From Microcystis aeruginosa FD4 (lineage in GTDB: Bacteria; Cyanobacteriota; Cyanobacteriia; Cyanobacteriales; Microcystaceae): a DNA stretch of 64,000 bases. The stretch's first letter is position 1, and each line of letters starts with the position of its first letter. Shown here in pieces: positions 31,576 to 39,829 of the stretch. A program made the translations under genes and the position numbers. The notes under the pieces are model-generated. The model saw nothing but the letters and a program-made list of their open reading frames with translations, did no database searches and had not been told where the DNA came from. The stretch covers positions 1,922,001 through 1,986,000 of the forward strand of contig NZ_CP046973.1 of assembly GCF_009792235.1 (NCBI RefSeq). The letters run 5' to 3'.

Positions 31576-32709
31576 ATGAATTTAGAAGCAATCATCCTAG
31601 AGGAAATTAAACAATCAGCAGCGGGTCGAATTAGCTTCGATCGCTGGATGGATTTAGCTCTCTATCACCCCGATTATGGCTATTACACCTCTGGAAAAGT
31701 AGAAATTGGCTCAAAAGGAGATTTTTTTACTTCCTCGTCCCTAGGGGCAGATTTTGGTCAATTGTTGGCGGAGCAATTTGTCGAGATGGCGGAATTTTTG
31801 GGCAATTCGCGAGGATTTACTTTAGTGGAAGTGGGAGCAGGTTCGGGAATTTTAGCGAAAGATATCCTGGATTATTTAAGTGATAGCTATGCTGATTTTT
31901 ATCAAAATCTCAGTTATATAATTATCGAACAATCTCAGAAACTCAGGGAAAGACAACGGGCAACTTTAGCGGGATATTCCCCGGTATCTTGGCAAAGTTG
32001 GCTGGATTTAGCCGATAATTCCCTTGTGGGTTGTGTGTTTAGTAATGAGTTGATCGATGCTTTTCCTGTCCATCGAGTTGTGATCGAGTCGGGAGAATTA
32101 CGAGAAATTTATCTGGGATTGGGGGAACCTTTTCAGGAGATTATCGGAGATTTATCCAGCGACAGAATCAAAGACTATTTTGATTTAGTGGGGATAAATA
32201 TTCCCTCCCCACTTTATCGGGAGGGCTATCAAACCGAGGTAAACTTATTAGCTTTAGACTGGTTAGAAACGGTTAATCAGAAACTCGATCGAGGATATAT
32301 CTTAACCATAGATTACGGTTACACTGCCGAAAAATATTATCATCCCCAAAGAAGTCAAGGAACCCTACAATGTTATCGACAACATCAGCGTCATGATCAT
32401 CCTTATTTGTGGGTGGGAGAACAAGATATTACCACTCATGTGGATTTTACTGCTTTACAACGTCAAGGGGAAAAATTAGGCTTAAAAAATCTCGGTTTTA
32501 CCCAGCAAGGATTATTTTTAATGGCTTTGGGATTAGGGGATAGATTAAATCAACTTTCTCAAGGAAAAATCGATATATTAACTATATTTCAGCGTCGAGA
32601 TGCCTTACATCAATTAATCAATCCCACTGGTTTAGGAGGATTTGGCGTGTTAATTCAGGGGAAAGGAGTAGAGGAAAGAATACTTCAGGGATTAAATAGG
32701 GTTTGCTGA
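31576..32709 (+). CDS. MidA/NDUFAF7-family SAM-dependent methyltransferase
   Basis: 377-residue DUF185 protein. The N-terminal landmarks ISFDRWMDLALYHPDYGYY and FFTSSSLGADFGQLLA, and the SAM-binding loop LVEVGAGSGILAKDIL, identify the family. In mitochondria the homologue dimethylates an arginine of complex I; the bacterial substrate is unknown, although NDH-1 is abundant here. The last codons (AGG GTT TGC TGA) lie inside a family-1 MITE that begins at 32699, so the MITE supplies the stop codon and the final residues. The start lies just after a heptamer array, with no good ribosome site. Confidence 0.9.
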   Translation: MNLEAIILEEIKQSAAGRISFDRWMDLALYHPDYGYYTSGKVEIGSKGDFFTSSSLGADFGQLLAEQFVEMAEFLGNSRGFTLVEVGAGSGILAKDILDYLSDSYADFYQNLSYIIIEQSQKLRERQRATLAGYSPVSWQSWLDLADNSLVGCVFSNELIDAFPVHRVVIESGELREIYLGLGEPFQEIIGDLSSDRIKDYFDLVGINIPSPLYREGYQTEVNLLALDWLETVNQKLDRGYILTIDYGYTAEKYYHPQRSQGTLQCYRQHQRHDHPYLWVGEQDITTHVDFTALQRQGEKLGLKNLGFTQQGLFLMALGLGDRLNQLSQGKIDILTIFQRRDALHQLINPTGLGGFGVLIQGKGVEERILQGLNRVC

Positions 32710-32910
32710 AAAAGTTTCTCGTGGGGGCAGGGTGTGGGGTGTAGGGTGTAGGGTGTAGGGTTTTACCAGTTTTCATCTGGTAAATTACCTAATTTTCAGG
32801 GAAAAAGTCCCGGAATTTTCCCCCTGATCACTCCCAGTCCGGTACTTTTTGATTGACAAAAGGTCTAAAAGTCTTACCCAACAAGGTTTTTAGATTTATT
32901 CAGCAAACCC
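32699..32910. mobile_element. Family-1 MITE, copy f (212 bp)
   Basis: Starts GGGTTTGCTGAAAAAG and ends TTATTCAGCAAACCC, with TAAATA on both sides (32693-32698 and 32911-32916). The interior matches copies b, g and h. It inserted at the very end of the MidA-like gene. Confidence 0.9.
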
Positions 32911-32913
32911 TAA

Positions 32914-32951
32914 ATAAAAAAATAGGGCTGAATGCTGTTAAATTTCAGCCC
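32914..32951 (-). terminator. Rho-independent terminator of chlB
   Basis: On the minus strand GGGCTGAA pairs with TTCAGCCC around an 11-base loop, followed by a T-rich tract (TATTTTTTTATTT). It lies just past the chlB stop codon, and part of the T tract is next to the MITE target duplication. Confidence 0.8.
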
Positions 32952-32960
32952 CAAAAATAA

Positions 32961-34487
32961 TTAAGCTCCTACAGATTCTTTAGCGGCATACATTACCTCT
33001 AAAGTTATTTCACCAATACCTCGCTCCCGGGCGAATTTTTCGGTATTTCGTTTGACTTTCCCCCGCACAAAACCGGGGATTTTCTGCAATTCTACCGTAG
33101 CTTCCTTATTCCAATTTAGGTCAGAATCTGCCGAAATACCTTTAGTAATTACCTCTTTTGTATCATGACCACCAAATATCTCTAATAGGTGATCTTCCAT
33201 CCCCAAAGTAAAGGAATTATAGACCAAATCGGCGATCTGATTAGTGCCTTCGTAACCTAAGAAAGGTTTATAACCGAGGGGGAAATTTTGGATATGAATA
33301 GGTGCGGCAATTACTCCACAGGGAATATCTAATCGTTTGCCGACGTGACGTTCCATTTGAGTACCAAATATCGCCGCTGGTTCTAATCGAGCAATAGCAT
33401 CTCCGATCGCCCCATTATCATCACTAATTAACACTTCATCGCAATATTCACTCACTTGTTCCCGGAACCAATCGGCATCATACTTACAATAAGTCCCCGC
33501 TAAAACCACATGGATTCCCATCTCCCTGGCGAGAATTTTTGTCATAGCGGCTGCGTGGGTATTATCACCAAAAACCACCGCTTTTTTCCCCGTTAAATTC
33601 TGACAGTCGATGGAACGAGAAAACCAAGCAGCTTGGGAGATATGCAGAGTTTGTTCATTGATAAAATCTTCGTAATCTACTGCCGCACCTTGGCCATTAA
33701 TTACCTCTTGAATTTGGCGAATACAGCGCGCCGTTTCCACTACTCCCATGGGGGTAATATCAACGTAGGGCATGGCGAATTCACTTTCGAGATATTTGGC
33801 TGTCATTAATCCCACTTCTCGATAGGGAACGAGATTAAACCAAGCGCGGGGCAGATTTTTTAAGTTTTCTACGGAGGCAGCTTCGGGGATAATTTCGTTA
33901 ACTTCAATGTCCAAATCTGCCATTAACCGCTTTAATTCTGTACGATCATGTTGGTTATGGAAGCCGAGGGTGGTAATACCAATAATATTAACCGAAGGTT
34001 TAGGGGTTTTCTGGGAGATAATTTCCCCTTTTCTCTGGGCCTTATCGAGATAATATTTGATAATTTGATAGAGGGTTTTATCGGCCGCTTGTAGTTCATT
34101 ATAGCGATAGTGGTTAACATCGGCCAGCAGCACATCTCCTTGGGCATCCTGTCGCGCTCTTTCGACAAAGTTTTGTAAATCCTCTTGGAGAATGCTGGAG
34201 GTACAGGTGGGGGTTAAAACGATTAAATCGGGACTTTCTTCGCGATCTTTGCGAACAATATTATCGACGACTTTTTCTTGGGAACCCCGGGCTAAAACAT
34301 TACGATCGACAATACTAGCAGTGACGGGGGTGAAATTACGCTCCCTTTCCAACATCGAGCGCATGACGTTAAAATAATCGTCTCCCAGAGGAGCGTGCAT
34401 GATAGCATGAACATTTTTAAAGGAACTGGCGATCCTTAAAGTGCCAATATGAGCGGGACCCGCGTACATCCAATAGGCCAATTTCAT
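32961..34487 (-). CDS. chlB: Light-independent protochlorophyllide reductase subunit B
   Basis: 508-residue nitrogenase-like subunit. With ChlN it forms the catalytic NB component that reduces protochlorophyllide in the dark, driven by ChlL. The N terminus MKLAYWMYAGPAHIGTLRIA is characteristic, as are TPTCTSSILQEDLQNF (cluster region), GITTLGFHNQHDRTELKRL and the C-terminal segment ending in KVKRNTEKFARERGIGEITL, typical of ChlB/BchB. The full length is present. chlL and chlN are not adjacent in this window. The gene ends with a clear terminator, and the upstream 150 bases before the ParA gene hold no recognised operator. Confidence 0.96.
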   Translation of the reverse strand: MKLAYWMYAGPAHIGTLRIASSFKNVHAIMHAPLGDDYFNVMRSMLERERNFTPVTASIVDRNVLARGSQEKVVDNIVRKDREESPDLIVLTPTCTSSILQEDLQNFVERARQDAQGDVLLADVNHYRYNELQAADKTLYQIIKYYLDKAQRKGEIISQKTPKPSVNIIGITTLGFHNQHDRTELKRLMADLDIEVNEIIPEAASVENLKNLPRAWFNLVPYREVGLMTAKYLESEFAMPYVDITPMGVVETARCIRQIQEVINGQGAAVDYEDFINEQTLHISQAAWFSRSIDCQNLTGKKAVVFGDNTHAAAMTKILAREMGIHVVLAGTYCKYDADWFREQVSEYCDEVLISDDNGAIGDAIARLEPAAIFGTQMERHVGKRLDIPCGVIAAPIHIQNFPLGYKPFLGYEGTNQIADLVYNSFTLGMEDHLLEIFGGHDTKEVITKGISADSDLNWNKEATVELQKIPGFVRGKVKRNTEKFARERGIGEITLEVMYAAKESVGA

Positions 34488-34643
34488 AGAGGTTTCTCCT
34501 ACAGTCAGACTTTTTTGATTGTCTCAGACTTTACCGATTTAGGAGTGAACACTTAACGGAAGATTACAAAAAGTCCCCATGCAGATTAAGTATCTTTTTG
34601 GGGAAAAATGACACAAATATTAATATAATTTTTTTTTAACAAT

Positions 34644-35240
34644 TTATGTCATTAGGGCAAAAATTTCTTTACCGACCGCTTGGTAACAAAGCCAACCGAA
34701 ATTAGACCGGGGGTCGGGATAATCTTTGACGATGACTGCTTTTTCGGCCGCTCGTTCAAAAGCAACTAAACGGGGAATTTCTCGCTTAAATAGGGGTAAT
34801 TTTGCTTCTTCTAGAGCTTTCCGCGCTTCTCTTCCTGTTTTCGTCCGTGAATCCACTTGGGTTAAAAGAACTCGATAATTATCGGTCATCGTGGACAGCA
34901 ATTCTACCGCTTTAATCGTGACATCAATATCGAGATGATTGGGAGTGGTGGGTAGGATTAATAAATCGCTGCCCTGAGCTAAATCTTTTAACTCGTCCGG
35001 CTCCGGCCGGGCCTGGGTATCGACGATAATATGAGTGTATTGTTTCACCAGTCCCGTCGCTCCAGCTTGGGACGCTACCATAAAAGGAAGGGTATCTTCC
35101 CGGGACCAATGGAGAGCCGAACGATTTTTATCCGCATCAATCAATAAGGTGGGCGCTTTTTCCTGAAAATAGGCGGCCAAATGAATCGATGTGGTGGTTT
35201 TCCCGACCCCTCCCTTCAGTGCTACGACGGAAATAATCAT
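34644..35240 (-). CDS. ParA-family ATPase
   Basis: 198-residue deviant Walker ATPase. The Walker A motif KGGVGKTT is at residues 9-16, the A' motif is in PTLLIDADKNRSAL, and Walker B lies in YTHIIVDTQARPEPDEL. The small size matches orphan ParA-like proteins (for example McdA- or MinD-type partitioners) rather than plasmid ParA with an N-terminal DNA-binding domain. No ParB or McdB-like partner gene is adjacent. The cargo is unknown; chromosome, carboxysome or protein-complex positioning are possible. Confidence 0.85.
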   Translation of the reverse strand: MIISVVALKGGVGKTTTSIHLAAYFQEKAPTLLIDADKNRSALHWSREDTLPFMVASQAGATGLVKQYTHIIVDTQARPEPDELKDLAQGSDLLILPTTPNHLDIDVTIKAVELLSTMTDNYRVLLTQVDSRTKTGREARKALEEAKLPLFKREIPRLVAFERAAEKAVIVKDYPDPRSNFGWLCYQAVGKEIFALMT

Positions 35241-35441
35241 GAACGGCTCGATCGAATAAGTGAGTATTTTCTAGTGTAATCCCAGACGGACTGAAAACCG
35301 TCTAAGTTTCCGTTTAGAAAGGCTATCAGTCAGGATTCTAGATTTTTGAGCGTGGCTGTCTCGACCTTATGGTGTAAAGTGTCCCTTGATGTTAGATTTT
35401 GGGCTGATACCCTCCCTTAGATAACGATAACTTTTGCCGCT

Positions 35442-36038
35442 TTAAAGCACACATCTATTATCTTGGCGAATATCCCAACTACCGTCAACATGGAATAAAA
35501 ATAAACAGCGTTTGTCGGGTGTGCCAGCAGCAACTAAAGTAATTCTGCCTAACTGTCCCCAAGAACCTCCTAAACCCCCCCTTGTATCGGCCCAACTAGA
35601 GCGATAAATTGTACCTTGATTACCCGCCGGTCCACTAACTCGGCGTAGGCTAGAATTGTCAGTGTCGATGCTAACACCGCGAGTGATGGGAGTCCAGTCG
35701 GTGACATTTTCACATTCGTCCCCTTGCACTTTTGCAACTTTAATCTGTTGGGTTTCATTTTCTGCCATGCACAAAGATAGGGGATGAGAACCTTCTCCCG
35801 TGGCTTGATAACGGGTATTTTTCCAATGTTGTGATATTTCAAAGGTGGCGATATTTAAGCGAATCCAAGCCATTAAACGCTGATAAAAAGGAATGGCCAT
35901 GGTTAAGAGAATTCCTAATAAAATTAGGGTAACTAACATCTCGACTTGAGTTAAGCCAGAGGTGGATTTTTGCCGATTAAAAAGCTGTAAATTGCGAAAA
36001 AAATGGGGAGAAAGGTCGAAGATATTCATGAGCCTCAT
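35442..36038 (-). CDS. Type IV prepilin-like protein (minor pilin/pseudopilin)
   Basis: 198-residue protein with a prepilin signal: cleavage after Gly28 in TSGLTQVEMLVTLILLG, leaving Glu at position +5 and a hydrophobic N-terminal helix. The leader is long (28 residues), and the body is beta-rich with four cysteines that could form disulfides, as in FimT/GspH-like minor pilins. Type IV pili drive motility and DNA uptake in cyanobacteria. No other pilus gene is adjacent. The ATG at 36038 follows a reasonable AAAGGCAAG ribosome site. Confidence 0.82.
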   Translation of the reverse strand: MRLMNIFDLSPHFFRNLQLFNRQKSTSGLTQVEMLVTLILLGILLTMAIPFYQRLMAWIRLNIATFEISQHWKNTRYQATGEGSHPLSLCMAENETQQIKVAKVQGDECENVTDWTPITRGVSIDTDNSSLRRVSGPAGNQGTIYRSSWADTRGGLGGSWGQLGRITLVAAGTPDKRCLFLFHVDGSWDIRQDNRCVL

Positions 36039-36254
36039 CTTGCCTTTTTATTTTCAATAAATTATGGGATTAGAAAGGAGCAAAAATTAATTTGCGCTAG
36101 GATAATCCACATAATTTCTTGCTGTTATTACGGACAAAATTGACTGCGATCGCTATTTTTCCTGATATGGGCAAAAATGAGCTAAATAAAAGCAATTTTC
36201 TGATTTTTTGCTCAATTTAGTTTATTTGCTCTGTTTATATAGCAAAATGTCCCA

Positions 36255-36728
36255 CTAACGAATAAATCCCAATTGTCGTCTGGCCTCAAATAATCCGATC
36301 GCCACACTAACGGAAAGATTTAAACTTCTCACCCCCGGTTCAGCCATGGGAATATAAACTGTATCATCACATTGATTTAATAAATCTGCCGGAATACCGT
36401 CGGTTTCACTGCCAAAAAGTAGCCAATCTCCGCTTTGATAGCTGTATTCCACATAACTACTGCTGCCGCGCACGCTAAACCCGATCGCCCGTCCCCCGCT
36501 CTTTTGTTGATAATCACAAAAGTCATCAATTGTCAAGTGGTACATAAGTTTTACATAAGGCCAATAATCTAAGCCGGCGCGCTTCAGATAGCGATCGCTA
36601 ATTTCAAAACCCAAGGGACCGACTAAATGCAATTCTGTCTTCGTCGCGGCGCAAGTACGGGCAATATTCCCCGTATTTGGCGGAATTTGCGGATTGATTA
36701 AAACCACTCTTAAAATCGCTTCAGTCAT
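36255..36728 (-). CDS. trmL: tRNA (cytidine(34)-2'-O)-methyltransferase
   Basis: 157-residue SPOUT-class methyltransferase that modifies the wobble base of certain leucine tRNAs. The knot motifs are clear: NPQIPPNTGNIARTCAA at the N terminus, LLFGSETDGIP in the middle and MAEPGVRSLNLSVSVAIGLFE at the C terminus. The short length without an added RNA-binding domain fits TrmL rather than TrmH. It is monocistronic as far as can be seen. The upstream region (36729-36874) has a short heptamer-like repeat. Confidence 0.92.
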   Translation of the reverse strand: MTEAILRVVLINPQIPPNTGNIARTCAATKTELHLVGPLGFEISDRYLKRAGLDYWPYVKLMYHLTIDDFCDYQQKSGGRAIGFSVRGSSSYVEYSYQSGDWLLFGSETDGIPADLLNQCDDTVYIPMAEPGVRSLNLSVSVAIGLFEARRQLGFIR

Positions 36729-36874
36729 CAGTTATCAGTCATCAGTTCACTGTTCACGGCAAAAAACTCCCCACCTCTCAATTCATAATTGATAATTTAA
36801 ATTTATAATTCCCACTTCCCATCTCCCTTGGGTGAGGACTAACTATACTGCATTCTGCCCCACCCTAGTCAAAC

Positions 36875-37216
36875 TTATTTTAAATTGGCATAACTGTCCA
36901 TACTCAACGGGACTAAATCGCCATAGATAGTCAAACCTAATAACATTGTTTCATTAGCGGGGATTAGCTTGCCCGTAAGAGCGCAAATCTCATTTTTTCT
37001 AGCTGTAGCGTTAAATACTGCTCTTATATCGACGGCACAAAACTGAGGTCGATAATCTCCTGATTTCTGCTGAACGAAATTCCATAAGACATCGCGAATC
37101 AGTGCTTGATAACCTTGATTGCCAGAAATCTCTTTCAGCTTGTCTTTGAGGACTCTTTCCAGACGAATGCTAGTGACTTCCATCTCGGTGGTGGTGGTGC
37201 GTGTAATTGTCCGCAT
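36875..37216 (-). CDS. Hypothetical protein with ribbon-helix-helix-like N-terminal half
   Basis: 113 residues from ATG 37216, which is preceded by a good ribosome site (GGGAGAAAAAAATT). Residues 14-50 (VTSIRLERVLKDKLKEISGN, then a second helix) look like a ribbon-helix-helix or similar dimeric DNA-binding fold. The C-terminal half carries a CxLTGKLIPANE segment without a known function. A start further upstream (37291) is possible but has no ribosome site. A DNA-binding role is an inference from the pattern only. Confidence 0.65.
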   Translation of the reverse strand: MRTITRTTTTEMEVTSIRLERVLKDKLKEISGNQGYQALIRDVLWNFVQQKSGDYRPQFCAVDIRAVFNATARKNEICALTGKLIPANETMLLGLTIYGDLVPLSMDSYANLK

Positions 37217-37423
37217 AATTTTTTTCTCCCAAATACTAAATAAATTAGTGTTACAAGTGTAGTATAAGAAAGATACCTTTAACAAGCACAACCGGCGAAA
37301 CCATCACCTCTGCTGCTCTTTTATTGTTACCTCTAGGGGGAAACCGCATCTAGTCAGAATCCTAATTTTAGTGCTAAAAAAATATTGCTTATAGCCTATT
37401 TATTAAGAAAAATTTTAGGTGTA

Positions 37424-37567
37424 ATACTAAATCTGTTTTTAATCCTGTGATTAACTGCCGATTCTAACTTTAAAAACCCAGTTATGGATTGTTTCCCCCT
37501 ATCCCCTATCCCCCATCCCCCATCCCCCATCCCTTCTCTCCTATACTTTTTAAACAGGATTTAGTAT
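37424..37567. mobile_element. Family-3 MITE (144 bp)
   Basis: Outer ends ATACTAAATCTGTTTTTAA and TTTAAACAGGATTTAGTAT form inverted repeats. The interior includes a CCCCCAT heptamer array (about 37500-37530). A single family-3 end (ATACTAAATCCTGTTTAAAA) occurs at 43909, and a related pair at 31379/31449. No gene is seen in 37217-37692. Confidence 0.7.
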
Positions 37568-37692
37568 AATGCGTCCTTGTAATCTCTTATTTTTAGGAAA
37601 AAAATCAAGCTCTCGTTAAGGAACGTATATTCAATTAGTAAAACTTATTACATAAAGTACAAGAGAGCAATTTATTCTCCTTATTTACGTTA

Positions 37693-38469
37693 TTATTCGT
37701 CAAGTAAACCGTCTTTAATTTCCCTTCTGATCTCATCTAAGTATTTTGAAGCTTGCTCATAATCTCTCTGATTAATATCGGCAATTTCTGACTCTTCTGC
37801 TAATTTAAAATTTGAGGTAGTCTTTAAATCGTTTATTTCTAACCCTTCTGCTAATTGAAAATTTGAGGTAGTCTTTAAATCGATAATTTTAGGGATAGGC
37901 AGTTTGATAGGAATAGCTTTTGGATAGCTAAAATAGGTAACAAAATCAAAGTAGCCTAGTTTTTCATCAATTACTATCCATTCTTGATCGATTAAATCGA
38001 TTAACTGCATTTTTGGTTCTTTGACATCAAAAGCATATAGAAAAGCTGCGGCATAAAAACCAGCATGGTAAAAGAAGTTATCTGTATTATTAGAACTACT
38101 GAAAGAGGTGGTTAGTGTAAAAGATCTTTGTCCAGTGCAAATACGATCAGAAAAAATGTCATCAGTTGAGCTTTTTAACAATTGCTCAAACTGATAGGTT
38201 TCTTGCTGATTAAGTGCGGGGGGTATTTCATAGTTATAAAAACAAGTCAAAGAAAATATATTATCTTTGCCAGAAAACTCCAGTCCAGATTTGTGTCGAG
38301 TGAAACGGATAGTTTTCTTTTTTTCTAAATCGCTTCTAGAATCTGATATGTAGTCGTAAAAGCATCGATAACTAAATTCACCGTCTTTACCCTGATAATT
38401 AATTTTTCGGAGACGAATAGCATTGATTAATTTAATCCAGTCAGACTTGAGCATAAACAGTAATCCCAT
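37693..38469 (-). CDS. Hypothetical protein next to the DNA methylase (internal 17-residue repeat)
   Basis: 258-residue soluble protein of unknown family. A tandem repeat of the type IIDLKTTSNFQLAEG / INDLKTTSNFKLAEE occurs near residues 195-230, encoded by a duplicated DNA stretch at about 37795-37885. The rest is rich in aromatic residues with no obvious catalytic signature. I looked for PD-(D/E)xK, HNH and GIY-YIG patterns and found none that are convincing. It is transcribed in the same direction as the cytosine methyltransferase, separated by a dispersed repeat. It could be a cognate nuclease by position, but this is unsupported by motif. Confidence 0.6.
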   Translation of the reverse strand: MGLLFMLKSDWIKLINAIRLRKINYQGKDGEFSYRCFYDYISDSRSDLEKKKTIRFTRHKSGLEFSGKDNIFSLTCFYNYEIPPALNQQETYQFEQLLKSSTDDIFSDRICTGQRSFTLTTSFSSSNNTDNFFYHAGFYAAAFLYAFDVKEPKMQLIDLIDQEWIVIDEKLGYFDFVTYFSYPKAIPIKLPIPKIIDLKTTSNFQLAEGLEINDLKTTSNFKLAEESEIADINQRDYEQASKYLDEIRREIKDGLLDE

Positions 38470-38492
38470 TGATCAAATAATTAACTGTTATT

Positions 38493-38576
38493 ATAGCAAT
38501 TATCTTAAGGGTGAGATAGGAAGTTTTGGTTTTGGGGAGTCGGTCGTTCATACCAAATTAGGTTATACTTCATCTT
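38493..38576. repeat. 84-bp dispersed repeat (family 6)
   Basis: TATAGCAATTATCTTAAGGG through TACCAAATTAGGTTATACTT. An inverted copy sits at 47062-47145, and the first half recurs at 30206. It occupies the gap between the hypothetical gene and the methylase. Confidence 0.75.
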
Positions 38577-38629
38577 GATAAGAAACGCTGTAATATACCC
38601 AACCCCCTAGAAAAAATTGTTATTGTTCC

Positions 38630-39673
38630 TCAGATTGACAATAGTTCTAATTGTCTCCCCTGTAGTTCTTGAAACTTGATATTTTCTTGAGAATCTCTGG
38701 ATAAATCTAAAGCTTTAATCACCTCTTTTGCCACCGCTTCCACCACGGGAATAGCCACAGAATTACCGAACTGTTTATAAGCTTGGACATCGCTGACAAC
38801 AATCCGAAAACTATCAGGAAACCCCTGTAATCTTGCCCATTCTCTAGGAGTCATTCGACGGACAAATAATTTATTTACCTCTCCCTTAATGCGAGTAACG
38901 GGAGTAAAATTATTCAGTCTTTTATCGATAACTAAATTTCTTTCTTTTCCCATACCTCCCACCACAATAGCATTAGCGATACCATCGGGAGAAATAATCT
39001 CATACCCAAAACCATTACCTTTATCTTGATGTCTAGCTTTGTGTTTAAATAAAGTTTCTAAATACTGATTAGAGAGATAATATTTAACGCTGACTTCCTT
39101 TTCTTCTAGGATATCTTCGAGACAAGTTTCTTGCTGGGTTGGTTGGGGATAGGAAAAATGGTAAATATTTAAATCCTCTCGAAAACCGACAATAAAAATT
39201 CGGGGACGATTTTGAGGAACCCCAAAATATCTGGCATTTAAAATCTGGGGACTAGGGACAAAATAATGCAAATCCTTTTCTAATATATCTAAAATAGTTT
39301 TTAAAGTTCTACCTCGATCATGATGGACTAATCCCTGGACATTTTCTAAGATAAAAGCTTTCGGTTTCTTTTCGTGTAAGATCCGGGCAACTTCAAAAAA
39401 TAAGGTTCCGCGTGCATCTTCAAAACCGTGTTTTCTGCCAGCGATACTAAACGCTTGACAGGGAAAACCGCCGCACAGTATATCATGATCGGGGACAGTT
39501 TTTGCCTCTAATTTTCTGATGTCTTGATTATCGGGTAAATGACCATAGTTAGCCAAGTAAACCTTTTGGGAGTGAGGATCGATTTCCGAGGAAAAAACGC
39601 ATTGACAACCGAGATTTTCTAGGGCGATTCTAAATCCTCCTATACCGGCAAATAAATCAATAAAAGTCCACAT
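38630..39673 (-). CDS. dcm: DNA (cytosine-5)-methyltransferase
   Basis: 347-residue m5C methyltransferase with all core motifs in order: motif I DLFAGIGGFRIALE, motif IV with the catalytic Cys72 (GGFPCQAFS), motif VI (FILENVQGL), motif VIII (PQNRPRIFIVG) and motifs IX-X (ARLQGFPDSF, QFGNSVAIPVVEAVA). The target recognition domain lies between about residues 190 and 265, and its sequence specificity cannot be read from it. It may be a solitary methylase or half of a restriction-modification system with the unknown protein at 37693. In HIP1-rich cyanobacteria a methylase for CGATCG is usual, and this gene is a candidate only by class. Confidence 0.94.
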   Translation of the reverse strand: MWTFIDLFAGIGGFRIALENLGCQCVFSSEIDPHSQKVYLANYGHLPDNQDIRKLEAKTVPDHDILCGGFPCQAFSIAGRKHGFEDARGTLFFEVARILHEKKPKAFILENVQGLVHHDRGRTLKTILDILEKDLHYFVPSPQILNARYFGVPQNRPRIFIVGFREDLNIYHFSYPQPTQQETCLEDILEEKEVSVKYYLSNQYLETLFKHKARHQDKGNGFGYEIISPDGIANAIVVGGMGKERNLVIDKRLNNFTPVTRIKGEVNKLFVRRMTPREWARLQGFPDSFRIVVSDVQAYKQFGNSVAIPVVEAVAKEVIKALDLSRDSQENIKFQELQGRQLELLSI

Positions 39674-39769
39674 ATTTTCTCTATTCTAAGCTTCCGTTTT
39701 GATCCCAGAGACGATATTAAACCGGCTATCTTAGATTTTAGTATAAATGCTCGCATCTTTTTCCTCGCC

Positions 39770-39803
39770 AAAAAAAATCAGGAGCAGAATTTCTACTCCT
39801 GAT
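39770..39803 (-). terminator. Rho-independent terminator of ndhD
   Basis: On the minus strand ATCAGGAGTAGAA pairs with TTCTGCTCCTGAT (one mismatch) around a one-base spacer, followed by a run of eight Ts. It lies 27 bases beyond the ndhD stop codon. Confidence 0.88.
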
Positions 39804-39829
39804 AACCTATTAACCTTAGACTTGCCAAT

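Noticed and set aside
37693..38469. Calling the 258-residue protein a restriction endonuclease
   Set aside because: Only its position beside the methylase supports it. No nuclease signature was seen, so it is left as hypothetical.
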